A DNA stretch of 64,000 nt from positions 62,001-126,000 of the forward strand of contig JBNJGD010000005.1 in NCBI GenBank assembly GCA_051747425.1, in the 5' to 3' direction. Both the position numbers and the translations under genes were made by a program. The notes beneath the pieces were generated by a model. That model did not search any database. It saw only the letters and a program-made list of their open reading frames with translations, and was not told the origin of the DNA. This DNA is from HTCC5015 sp051747425. Lineage in GTDB: Bacteria > Pseudomonadota > Gammaproteobacteria > HTCC5015. This document shows positions 56,642 through 64,000 of the stretch, piece by piece. Numbering within the stretch: the first letter of the stretch is position 1; each line of letters begins with the position of its first letter.

Positions 56642-59600
56642 ATGTCCCGTCAGGATCGTCTCAAGGCACTTCAACAAGCTCTCAAAAACCGCATCGTGGT
56701 ACTCGATGGCGGTATGGGCACCATGATCCAGCAGCTGCGGCTGAGTGAGGAGGAGTATCGCGGTGAGCGCTTTGCCGACTGGCACTGCGATGTAAAGGGC
56801 AACAACGACCTTCTGGCCATTACCCAGCCTGAGAGGATCCGCCAGCTGCACATCGATTACCTCGAGGCCGGCGCCGACATCATCGAGACCAACTCGTTTA
56901 ACGCCACCCCCATCGCCATGGCCGACTACGACATGTCGGAGCTGAGCGCCGAAATCAATCGCGCCGCCGCCGATGTGGCCCGCGAGGCCGCCGATTCGGT
57001 CGCCGAAAAAAGCGGACGCCCGCGCTTTGTCGCCGGCGTGCTCGGCCCCACCAACCGCACGGCCAGCATCTCGCCCGATGTCAACGACCCGGGCTACCGC
57101 AACACCGATTTCCAGCGGCTGGTCACGGCCTATGTCGAATCCACTCAGGCCCTGATCGAGGGCGGTGTCGATCTGATCCTGATCGAAACCATCTTCGACA
57201 CCCTCAACGCCAAGGCCGCCATCTTTGCGGTCAAGAAAACCTTCGACCAGATGGGCATCGAGTTGCCCGTGATGATCTCGGGCACCATTACCGACGCCTC
57301 CGGCCGCACCCTGACCGGCCAGACCACCGAGGCCTTTTACAACTCCCTGCGCCACGCCGAGCCCTGGAGCATTGGCCTCAACTGCGCCCTGGGACCGGAC
57401 GAGCTGCGCCAGTACATCGCCGAGCTGTCCCGCATTAGCGAATTCCCCGTCTCCGCCCACCCCAACGCCGGCCTGCCCAACGAGATGGGCGAGTACGACC
57501 TCGACCCTGAGCCCATGGCCGAGCAGATCCGCGAGTGGGCCGAGGCCGGTTTTCTCAATGTGGTGGGCGGCTGCTGCGGCACCACTCCCGAACACATCGC
57601 CGCCATGGCCCGGGCCGTCGACGGCCTCGCCCCGCGGGTGTTGCCCGAGCGACCGGTGGCCTGCCGCCTGTCCGGCCTCGAGCCGCTCAACATCGACAAG
57701 GACAGCCTGTTTATCAATGTCGGCGAACGCACCAATGTCACCGGCTCCAAACGCTTCTTGCGCCTGATTAAGGAGGGCGATTTCGACACCGCTCTGGAAG
57801 TAGCCCAGCAGCAGGTCGAGGCCGGGGCCCAGGTCATCGACATCAATATGGATGAGGGCATGCTCGAGTCGAAGGAGAGCATGGTGCGCTTTCTCAACCT
57901 CATCGCCGGCGAGCCGGACATCGCCCGCGTGCCCATTATGCTCGACTCCTCCAAGTGGGAAGTAATCGAAGCCGGACTGCAGTGCATTCAGGGCAAGGGC
58001 ATCGTCAACTCCATCTCCATGAAAGAGGGCGAGGCCGCCTTTCTCGAGCAGGCCCGACTGGTCCGCCGCTACGGCGCCGCCGTGATCGTGATGGCCTTTG
58101 ACGAGGACGGCCAGGCCGATACCCGCGAGCGCAAGACCGAGATCTGCACCCGGGCCTACCGCCTGCTCACCAAAGAGATCGGCTTCCCGCCCGAGGACAT
58201 CATCTTCGACCCCAATATCTTCGCCATTGCCACCGGCATCGAGGAACACAACAACTACGCGGTGGACTTTATCGAGGCCACCGCCGACATCAAGCGCGAC
58301 CTGCCCCACGCCCTGGTCTCGGGTGGCGTGTCCAATGTCTCCTTCTCCTTCCGCGGCAACGAGCCGGTGCGCGAGGCGATTCACGCGGTGTTCCTCTACC
58401 ACGCCGTCCAGGCGGGCATGGACATGGGCATCGTCAACGCCGGTCAGCTGGCGGTGCTCGACGATGTCGATACCGAACTGCGCGAGGCGGTCGAAGATGT
58501 CGTTCTCAATCGCCGGGACGACGCCACCGAGCGCCTGCTGGACCTGGCCGAGCGCTACCGCGACGGCGCCGCCAGCGCCGGGGCCAAAGCAGACCTGGCC
58601 TGGCGCGAGTGGCCGGTCAACCAGCGCCTGGAGCACTCTCTGGTCAAGGGCATCACCGAGTTTGTCGAGGAAGACACGGAAGAGGCCCGCCAGGCCGCGG
58701 CGCGCCCCCTGCATGTGATTGAGGGACCGCTGATGGACGGCATGAATGTGGTCGGCGACCTGTTTGGCGCCGGCAAAATGTTCCTGCCCCAGGTCGTCAA
58801 GTCGGCGCGGGTCATGAAAAAGGCCGTAGCCTACCTGATGCCCTATATGGAAAAGGAAAAGGAAGAGCTGGGCACCGTCGACGAAAAGCACGGCACGGTG
58901 ATCATGGCCACGGTCAAGGGCGATGTGCACGACATCGGCAAAAACATCGTCGGCGTGGTCATGCAGTGCAACGGCTACGAGGTAATCGATCTCGGCGTCA
59001 TGGTCTCCTGCGAGGACATCCTGCGCGCCGCCCGCGAGCACGACGCCGATGTCATTGGCCTGTCGGGGCTGATTACGCCCTCGCTGGACGAAATGGTTCA
59101 TGTGGCCTCGGAGATGCAGCGCCAGGGCTTTACCACGCCCCTGCTGATTGGCGGCGCCACCACCTCGAAAATTCACACCGCAGTGAAGATCGAGCCGGCC
59201 TACGAGCACGGCGTGGTCTATGTGGCCGACGCCTCCCGCGCGGTGGGCGTAGTCAGCCGACTGGTGGGCGAGAACAGCGCCGAGTACCTCGAGGGTATCC
59301 GCGAGGACTACGCCAAGGCACGGGAGAAGCGACTGGCCCAGTCCGGCGCCAAGTCCCTGATGAGCCTTGAGGACGCCCGCGACAACGCTATCAAAATCGA
59401 CTTCAAAGCCGAAGACATCCAGCGCCCCCGGGACCTCGGCGTGCAGGTGTTTGACGACTACCCCCTGGAAGAACTGCGCGAGCGCATCGACTGGACGCCT
59501 TTCTTCAACGCCTGGGAGCTGGCCGGCAAGTACCCGCGCATTCTCGACGACGACATCGTCGGCGAGGAGGCCCGCAAGGTCTTCGCCGATGGCCAGGCCA

Positions 59601-60343
59601 TGCTCGACCGGATCATCGCGGAGAAGTGGCTCACTGCCCGCGCCGTGATCGGCCTTTTCCCGGCCAATGCGGTGGGCGACGACATCGAGCTCTACCGCGA
59701 CGAGGAACGCAGCGAAGTACTCGCTCGTCTGCACCACCTGCGTCAGCAGACCGAGCGCCGGGGCGACCGGCCCAATCTCTGCTTGAGCGATTATGTCGCC
59801 CCCGGGGACAGCGGGCTGGACGACTACCTGGGCGCCTTTGCCGTCACCGCCGGTATCGGTATTGAAGAGCATCTGGCGCTCTTCGAGGCCGATCACGACG
59901 ACTACAACGCCATTATGCTCAAGGCCCTGGCCGATCGACTGGCAGAAGCCCTGGCCGAACACCTGCACGAACGGGTGCGCAAGGAGTTCTGGGGCTACGC
60001 CAGCGATGAAAAGCTCAGCAATGAGGCGCTGATCGCCGAGCAGTACCGGGGCATCCGCCCGGCCCCAGGCTACCCCGCCTGCCCCGACCACACGGAAAAG
60101 GGGACCCTGTGGCAACTGCTCAAGCCGGACGAGAACATCGGCCTCGAGATTACCGACAGCTACGCCATGACGCCCACAGCGGCGGTCTCCGGTTGGTACT
60201 TTGCCCACCCCGAGAGCAAGTACCTGGGCACCGGTGTGATCGGTCGCGATCAGGTGGAGGACTACGCCAAGCGCAAGAACATGAGTCTGACCGAAGCCGA
60301 GCGCTGGCTGGGTCCGGTGCTCGGCTATGAACCCAAGGGCTAA
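56642..60343 (+). CDS. metH: Cobalamin-dependent methionine synthase
   Basis: 1233 residues, the full MetH length. Four modules: homocysteine-binding domain (1-330) with zinc ligands C248, C310 and C311 (GGCCGTTPEHIA); methyltetrahydrofolate domain (about 355-640; FINVGERTNVTGSKRFLRLI); B12 domain (about 655-900) with the cobalt-ligand DVHDIGKNIVGVVMQCNGYE near 760; and the SAM activation domain (to 1233; SYAMTPTAAVSGWYFAHPES). It makes methionine from homocysteine, depending on B12 that BtuB imports. No second cobalamin riboswitch was seen in front of it. Confidence 0.97.
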   Translation: MSRQDRLKALQQALKNRIVVLDGGMGTMIQQLRLSEEEYRGERFADWHCDVKGNNDLLAITQPERIRQLHIDYLEAGADIIETNSFNATPIAMADYDMSELSAEINRAAADVAREAADSVAEKSGRPRFVAGVLGPTNRTASISPDVNDPGYRNTDFQRLVTAYVESTQALIEGGVDLILIETIFDTLNAKAAIFAVKKTFDQMGIELPVMISGTITDASGRTLTGQTTEAFYNSLRHAEPWSIGLNCALGPDELRQYIAELSRISEFPVSAHPNAGLPNEMGEYDLDPEPMAEQIREWAEAGFLNVVGGCCGTTPEHIAAMARAVDGLAPRVLPERPVACRLSGLEPLNIDKDSLFINVGERTNVTGSKRFLRLIKEGDFDTALEVAQQQVEAGAQVIDINMDEGMLESKESMVRFLNLIAGEPDIARVPIMLDSSKWEVIEAGLQCIQGKGIVNSISMKEGEAAFLEQARLVRRYGAAVIVMAFDEDGQADTRERKTEICTRAYRLLTKEIGFPPEDIIFDPNIFAIATGIEEHNNYAVDFIEATADIKRDLPHALVSGGVSNVSFSFRGNEPVREAIHAVFLYHAVQAGMDMGIVNAGQLAVLDDVDTELREAVEDVVLNRRDDATERLLDLAERYRDGAASAGAKADLAWREWPVNQRLEHSLVKGITEFVEEDTEEARQAAARPLHVIEGPLMDGMNVVGDLFGAGKMFLPQVVKSARVMKKAVAYLMPYMEKEKEELGTVDEKHGTVIMATVKGDVHDIGKNIVGVVMQCNGYEVIDLGVMVSCEDILRAAREHDADVIGLSGLITPSLDEMVHVASEMQRQGFTTPLLIGGATTSKIHTAVKIEPAYEHGVVYVADASRAVGVVSRLVGENSAEYLEGIREDYAKAREKRLAQSGAKSLMSLEDARDNAIKIDFKAEDIQRPRDLGVQVFDDYPLEELRERIDWTPFFNAWELAGKYPRILDDDIVGEEARKVFADGQAMLDRIIAEKWLTARAVIGLFPANAVGDDIELYRDEERSEVLARLHHLRQQTERRGDRPNLCLSDYVAPGDSGLDDYLGAFAVTAGIGIEEHLALFEADHDDYNAIMLKALADRLAEALAEHLHERVRKEFWGYASDEKLSNEALIAEQYRGIRPAPGYPACPDHTEKGTLWQLLKPDENIGLEITDSYAMTPTAAVSGWYFAHPESKYLGTGVIGRDQVEDYAKRKNMSLTEAERWLGPVLGYEPKG

Positions 60344-60486
60344 ATCACAGGATTTAAAAAACACTTGTAGGCGCTTCGGCGTACCCTTATGATGAATCCG
60401 CTCCTATCGAGTGCGATTCATTGACATAATAACGACGCATAATTTGAGACATAGGGAATTGGCCACAATGTGTCCTGGGTGGTTTT

Positions 60487-62523
60487 GTGACGAAGTTACT
60501 GCAGAGCATCTGGCTCGCGACGACAATCCTGTTCTGCCTGCTCGGTGGCTTCTCGCTGTGGAATACTTTCAGTTCCACGCAATCCGCTTATCTGGAATCC
60601 ATTGAACGGGAAGATCGCCTGCGCACCACCCTGCTCGCCCAGCAAATGCGCCCCCATCTGAACCAGCTGGCCGAGGCGATCAATCACAGCAGCAATATTC
60701 CCAGCCAGCGCCTGAACCACCCCGCAGGTCAGCAACTGCTCGCCACCATCAACCGGCATGCACTGAACGACAAACAAATCGATGTCGCACTCTACGACCA
60801 ACAGGGCAAGATACTGTTTTCCAACAAGCCATTTGCCCTGGACAAGACCGTCACCAGCAAGGCCCTGGACCGGTCGCTGAATGGCGAAAAAGTGGCCCAC
60901 CAACTCAAACTGATGGTGAGCGATGCCAACGGCGAGCCGGTTGAGCAAACTTGGGTAGCCACCTATCAACCGCTGGAACCCGCCATTGGCCCCTTTGTCG
61001 CCCTCTCGGTGGAGCGCAACCACACCGATGCCATTAACGCCTTTCTCGACAGAAACCGGCGATCACTGATTCGCGAGGCCATTGGCTTTGGCGTTTTTTA
61101 TCTGGCCATGATGGTGGCTTTATCACTGATACTGCAGAAGTTTCGTCGCTCGGAAGAGCGCCAGGAGACCTTGCAAAAACAACTTCGCCAACACACCTAT
61201 TACGACCAGGTCACCGGTCTTCCCAACCGGCAGAATTTTGTCGACCGGCTGGAATACCACTTCCAGTTAGCGGCTGAAGGTAACCGGCATGGACTGTTTG
61301 CCGTGTTACTCACGGATCTCGACAGCTTCAAAGTCATCAACGAGAGCCTCGGCCACAAGGCCGGCAATCAACTGCTCTACGAAGTCGGTCAGCGTATCAG
61401 CCGCTGCGTTGGGAAGAACGATATGGTGTCGCGCCTGGGAGGCGACGAATTCGGACTTATCATCAACAACATCGACGAGGTTACCGAAGCCATTCAGATC
61501 GCCAAGTGCATACACTCGGAATTTGAACAGCCTTTCGATATAAACGGGCACCGGGTCTCGGAAACCATCAGCATCGGCATCGCCGTCAGCCAGGGGCAAA
61601 ACCAAACCGCCGAGGAACTGATTCGCGACGCCGACATCGCCATGGGGCGAGCCAAAATCAATGGCCGAGGACAGTACGAACTGTTTAATGTCGAGATGCA
61701 CCAGCAGGCCGTCAACCGCATCGAGATGGAGAACAACATTCGCCACAGTCTCGAAGAGGGCGAGTTCTTCAACCGCTACCACCCGATTGTCGACCTGAAA
61801 ACCGGCGTCACTACCTCTCTGGAGGCCCTGGTACGCTGGTCACACCCGGTGAGAGGCGAGCTGGCACCCAACTACTTTATTCCCCTGGCCGAGGAGATCG
61901 ACATCATCGAATCCCTCGACCAGCAGGTACTCGACCGCGCATTGTGCGACCTGGCATCCTGGAAGCAGCAATTGCCCGGCACCATGACCCTGTCGGTCAA
62001 TGTCAATCACTCGGCCCAGCACTTCCACGGGCGCGCCGCCCTTGAAACCATCATTAACAGCCTGGTCAAGTACGGGCTGTCGGGGCATGACTTGAAGCTT
62101 GAGCTCACCGAGAGTTCGATTCTGCGCAACGACCTGGTCGCCTCGGCACTGTTTGGCGAGTTGCGAAAGATGGGTGTAAAGCTGTGCATGGACGACTTTG
62201 GCACCGGTTTTTCCTCGTTGAGCTATCTGCACAAACTGCGCTTTGACATGCTCAAAATTGACATGAGTTTTGTCACTGAAATGCCCTACAGCGAAGAGGC
62301 GCGAAAAATCGTTCACAGCATCATCGAAATGGGCAGTCACCTGGGACTGTCCGTGACCGCCGAGGGTGTGGAAACCGAAGAGCAATTGAACATGCTCAAG
62401 GAAATGGGCTGCCGCTATGTTCAGGGCTACTACTTTGCCAAACCCCTGTTGGCCAGTGAAGTGCCCGACTTCATCCGCCAGCAACTCAAGCAACGAGACG
62501 CCCTGGTATCAGACCAGGATTAA
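60487..62523 (+). CDS. Membrane GGDEF-EAL protein (cyclic-di-GMP turnover)
   Basis: 678 residues with a GTG start. Membrane helices at about 7-28 and 192-214 enclose a periplasmic sensor region. The GGDEF domain (about 235-395) has an intact RLGGDEF at 318-322. The EAL domain (about 420-665) has EAL at 446-448 (TSLEALVRWSHP), then ELTESSI, CMDDFGTGFSSLSYL, LKIDMSF and TAEGVETEEQ. Both catalytic sites look complete, so it may make or degrade c-di-GMP depending on the signal. The 143-nt gap before it holds no clear gene. Confidence 0.93.
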   Translation: MTKLLQSIWLATTILFCLLGGFSLWNTFSSTQSAYLESIEREDRLRTTLLAQQMRPHLNQLAEAINHSSNIPSQRLNHPAGQQLLATINRHALNDKQIDVALYDQQGKILFSNKPFALDKTVTSKALDRSLNGEKVAHQLKLMVSDANGEPVEQTWVATYQPLEPAIGPFVALSVERNHTDAINAFLDRNRRSLIREAIGFGVFYLAMMVALSLILQKFRRSEERQETLQKQLRQHTYYDQVTGLPNRQNFVDRLEYHFQLAAEGNRHGLFAVLLTDLDSFKVINESLGHKAGNQLLYEVGQRISRCVGKNDMVSRLGGDEFGLIINNIDEVTEAIQIAKCIHSEFEQPFDINGHRVSETISIGIAVSQGQNQTAEELIRDADIAMGRAKINGRGQYELFNVEMHQQAVNRIEMENNIRHSLEEGEFFNRYHPIVDLKTGVTTSLEALVRWSHPVRGELAPNYFIPLAEEIDIIESLDQQVLDRALCDLASWKQQLPGTMTLSVNVNHSAQHFHGRAALETIINSLVKYGLSGHDLKLELTESSILRNDLVASALFGELRKMGVKLCMDDFGTGFSSLSYLHKLRFDMLKIDMSFVTEMPYSEEARKIVHSIIEMGSHLGLSVTAEGVETEEQLNMLKEMGCRYVQGYYFAKPLLASEVPDFIRQQLKQRDALVSDQD

Positions 62524-62535
62524 GTCTGCCTGCGC

Positions 62536-63795
62536 CTAGACCAGGTGCAGCCGCCCGCCCCGCTGCGGGTGCCAGTGCCAGACGGCCACCTGCCCCAGCG
62601 ATTGCGCCAGCGCCATCACCTCGGACTCAATCTCCGTAGCCGCTCCGACAACAAACACACCCTGTTCCTGGTAGTCACCGCGACTGTCACTGCTCGGTGC
62701 CGGCACATAGTGCAAACCCCGGGCCTGCAAACGGCGCTCGAGCTCTTCTCGCCGCCGCCGGTTTTCCACCGCTTCCAGAGGACGCACCCGGCCCGGATTG
62801 TCGGACCCCAGCCAAATGCCCTCGGGCAAGGCCTCACCGCCTTCGTTGCACGCTGACAGCGTCACTCTGCCGCCCTCCCATTCAATGGCAAAGCGTGTGC
62901 CCGCGTAGCACTGTTGCCAGTGAACCGACTCCAGACGCCTCTGTTGCCAGGCTCTCTGCGGCCAATCGTCGGGCACGACAAAGTGCATTCGCCCACGCTC
63001 GTCGACAACCGCTTGCGGATGGCGGGCATCGAGCGACAGCCTCTGCCCTTCACCTCCGCGAGGTGTCAGCCAGTCCCATTTGGCCAATGGGCGAAGTTGG
63101 CGACGCAAAGTATTGTTGGCCAGCACCTGGCTCTGGCGATACCAGTGCCCCCGCCGATGACCGGGGTGAATACCCCGCGGGCAATGGTTGTCTCCGGGTG
63201 CGCTGAACAAGGCGCCACACACCAGGCCCATCCGACGCTGCTGACCGGCCTGGTTCGGCCAGCCCAGCGACTTGAGCTGTTTCGCTGCGGCGGGATCCCG
63301 GGAGCGCGCCATCTGTTGGCGGTTGAGTGCGTAGTACTTTTTGTCCAGCCGATCCTGCAACCCCGGGCCGAACCACAGCCCCTGGGATTCGCCACCCAGG
63401 CCAAGATAGAACTTGACGGCCACTTCCAGATGAATCCAGTCGCCCCGGTCGCGATCTTCAATCACAAAGTCCAGCTCACCCAGAGTCTGCCCCGCCGACT
63501 GAATCACCTCGTTGTGAGCCACCAGCCGGTAGCGGGAATCCAGACTCAGCCACAAACGCACCAGCCACTCATAGTAATGACCCAGTCGATGGCTTCGGGG
63601 CTCTCCACCCGCTTTCTCCACCAGTTGTTCCATGTCGAGCCCGGGGCCATTGGCCAGATAGCCCTCGAGCCGCCGCCAACTCCCCGCACGCATGGATTCA
63701 ATGCCATCGTCCTCTTCAGGCACCCACAACAGCGGTCCCGACAACAGCCATTTCAAGTCGGCAATCACCTTGCCAAGGTCGCGATCTGTTAGCAT
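62536..63795 (-). CDS. DUF1853 family protein
   Basis: 419 residues from MLTDRDLGKVIADLKWLLSG (GGGGGGA upstream); a longer frame to 63,852 lacks a ribosome site and overlaps the next gene. Family features: SGPLLWVPE, HRLGHYYEWLVRLWL, SAGQTLGELDFVIEDR and WIHLEVAVKFYLG, a PD-(D/E)xK nuclease-like pattern (E..D ... E.K). It converges on the GGDEF-EAL gene with a 12-nt gap. Function unknown. Confidence 0.88.
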   Translation of the reverse strand: MLTDRDLGKVIADLKWLLSGPLLWVPEEDDGIESMRAGSWRRLEGYLANGPGLDMEQLVEKAGGEPRSHRLGHYYEWLVRLWLSLDSRYRLVAHNEVIQSAGQTLGELDFVIEDRDRGDWIHLEVAVKFYLGLGGESQGLWFGPGLQDRLDKKYYALNRQQMARSRDPAAAKQLKSLGWPNQAGQQRRMGLVCGALFSAPGDNHCPRGIHPGHRRGHWYRQSQVLANNTLRRQLRPLAKWDWLTPRGGEGQRLSLDARHPQAVVDERGRMHFVVPDDWPQRAWQQRRLESVHWQQCYAGTRFAIEWEGGRVTLSACNEGGEALPEGIWLGSDNPGRVRPLEAVENRRRREELERRLQARGLHYVPAPSSDSRGDYQEQGVFVVGAATEIESEVMALAQSLGQVAVWHWHPQRGGRLHLV

Positions 63796-63822
63796 AGTTC
63801 CCCCCAAAGCAACGATCCCGCC

Positions 63823-64000
63823 ATGAGCAGCCGCCGAGAACGCATTCTCCACGGACCCATTGGTCCCACTTTAGCGCAAATGACCCTGCCCATGGTGTTG
63901 GGCATCGCCGCCATGTTTCTGTTCCAGGCCGTGGACACCTGGTTTATCGGTCGCCTGGGCACGGAACAGCTGGCGGCGATCAGTTTTACTTTTCCGGTCA
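63823..64000 (+). CDS. MATE-family efflux protein (5' part, cut by the window edge)
   Basis: 59 codons visible, reading MSSRRERILHGPIGPTLAQM and then TLPMVLGIAAMFLFQAVDTW. The first helix followed by FIGRLGTEQLAAISFTFPV is typical of the MATE/NorM start, where it corresponds to the DTxFIGRLG..ALAA motif. A multidrug or cation-coupled exporter is expected. It is divergent from the DUF1853 gene with only 27 nt between the start codons. Confidence 0.9.
   Translation, partial: MSSRRERILHGPIGPTLAQMTLPMVLGIAAMFLFQAVDTWFIGRLGTEQLAAISFTFPV

Noticed and set aside
56624..60364. A 1246-codon open frame antisense to metH
   Set aside because: It mirrors metH over its full length; its low-complexity Gly/Val/Asp/His content is typical of the antisense of GC-rich coding DNA. 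metH has all domains and catalytic residues.
60411..60605. A short ORF starting before the GGDEF-EAL gene
   Set aside because: It overlaps the GTG start and first helix of the GGDEF-EAL protein in another frame and has no family features.

Overview
The window is chromosomal DNA of a gammaproteobacterium. It starts inside a P2-like (Peduovirinae-type) prophage and continues into ordinary host genes. The host type is suggested by gltX followed by tRNA-Ala(GGC) and tRNA-Glu(TTC), CysB-type sulfur control, a DUF934 partner of CysI, a DUF6160/FilD-like envelope cluster of the kind named 'fil' in Acinetobacter, and many dispersed palindromic repeats. A free-living, probably aquatic organism is plausible, but I cannot name the genus.

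Positions 1 to about 21.1 kb hold the complete late half of the prophage in P2 order. Leftward run O-N-M-L-X-holins-endolysin-spanins-R-S, then V-(65 aa)-W-J-I, then four genes that P2 lacks, then H-FI-FII-E/E'-(membrane ORF)-T. T runs off the left edge. P and Q run rightward from the O/P divergence. A terminator and a convincing cos site follow Q, then an AT-rich array of GGTGAC repeats. No integrase, repressor or replication gene lies between cos and the host genes, so the early region must be beyond the left edge or deleted. A 24-bp palindromic box recurs in front of the FI, V and O/P transcription units and is the likely binding site of an Ogr-type late activator. A 10-N assembly gap lies inside gene I.

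Positions 21.7 to 27.4 kb hold an NO/iron-stress gene (YtfE/RIC family) with an FNR/DNR-like box, two tRNAs, gltX, a PP2C phosphatase with a membrane partner, and a GT2 plus DUF2064 transferase pair. Positions 27.4 to 35.1 kb form a leftward cluster: two DUF6160-type secreted proteins, a small periplasmic protein, a C39 peptidase, two outer-membrane barrel-type proteins and an AraC-type regulator.

Positions 35.3 to 48.8 kb carry sulfate assimilation: ATP sulfurylase, sulfite reductase, DUF934, CysB and APS reductase. An apparent four-gene glycan-modification island is embedded in it: two TPR-glycosyltransferase-like paralogues flanking a cytidylyltransferase-RraA aldolase fusion and a TylF-type methyltransferase.

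Positions 48.3 to 60.3 kb have a vitamin B12 theme: DUF6580 membrane protein, a cobalamin riboswitch upstream of btuB and pduO, and B12-dependent metH. A PstS-OmpA fusion and an NfeD/slipin pair lie among them, separated by intergenic gaps full of three dispersed repeat families. The window ends with a GGDEF/EAL protein, a DUF1853 protein and the start of a MATE transporter.
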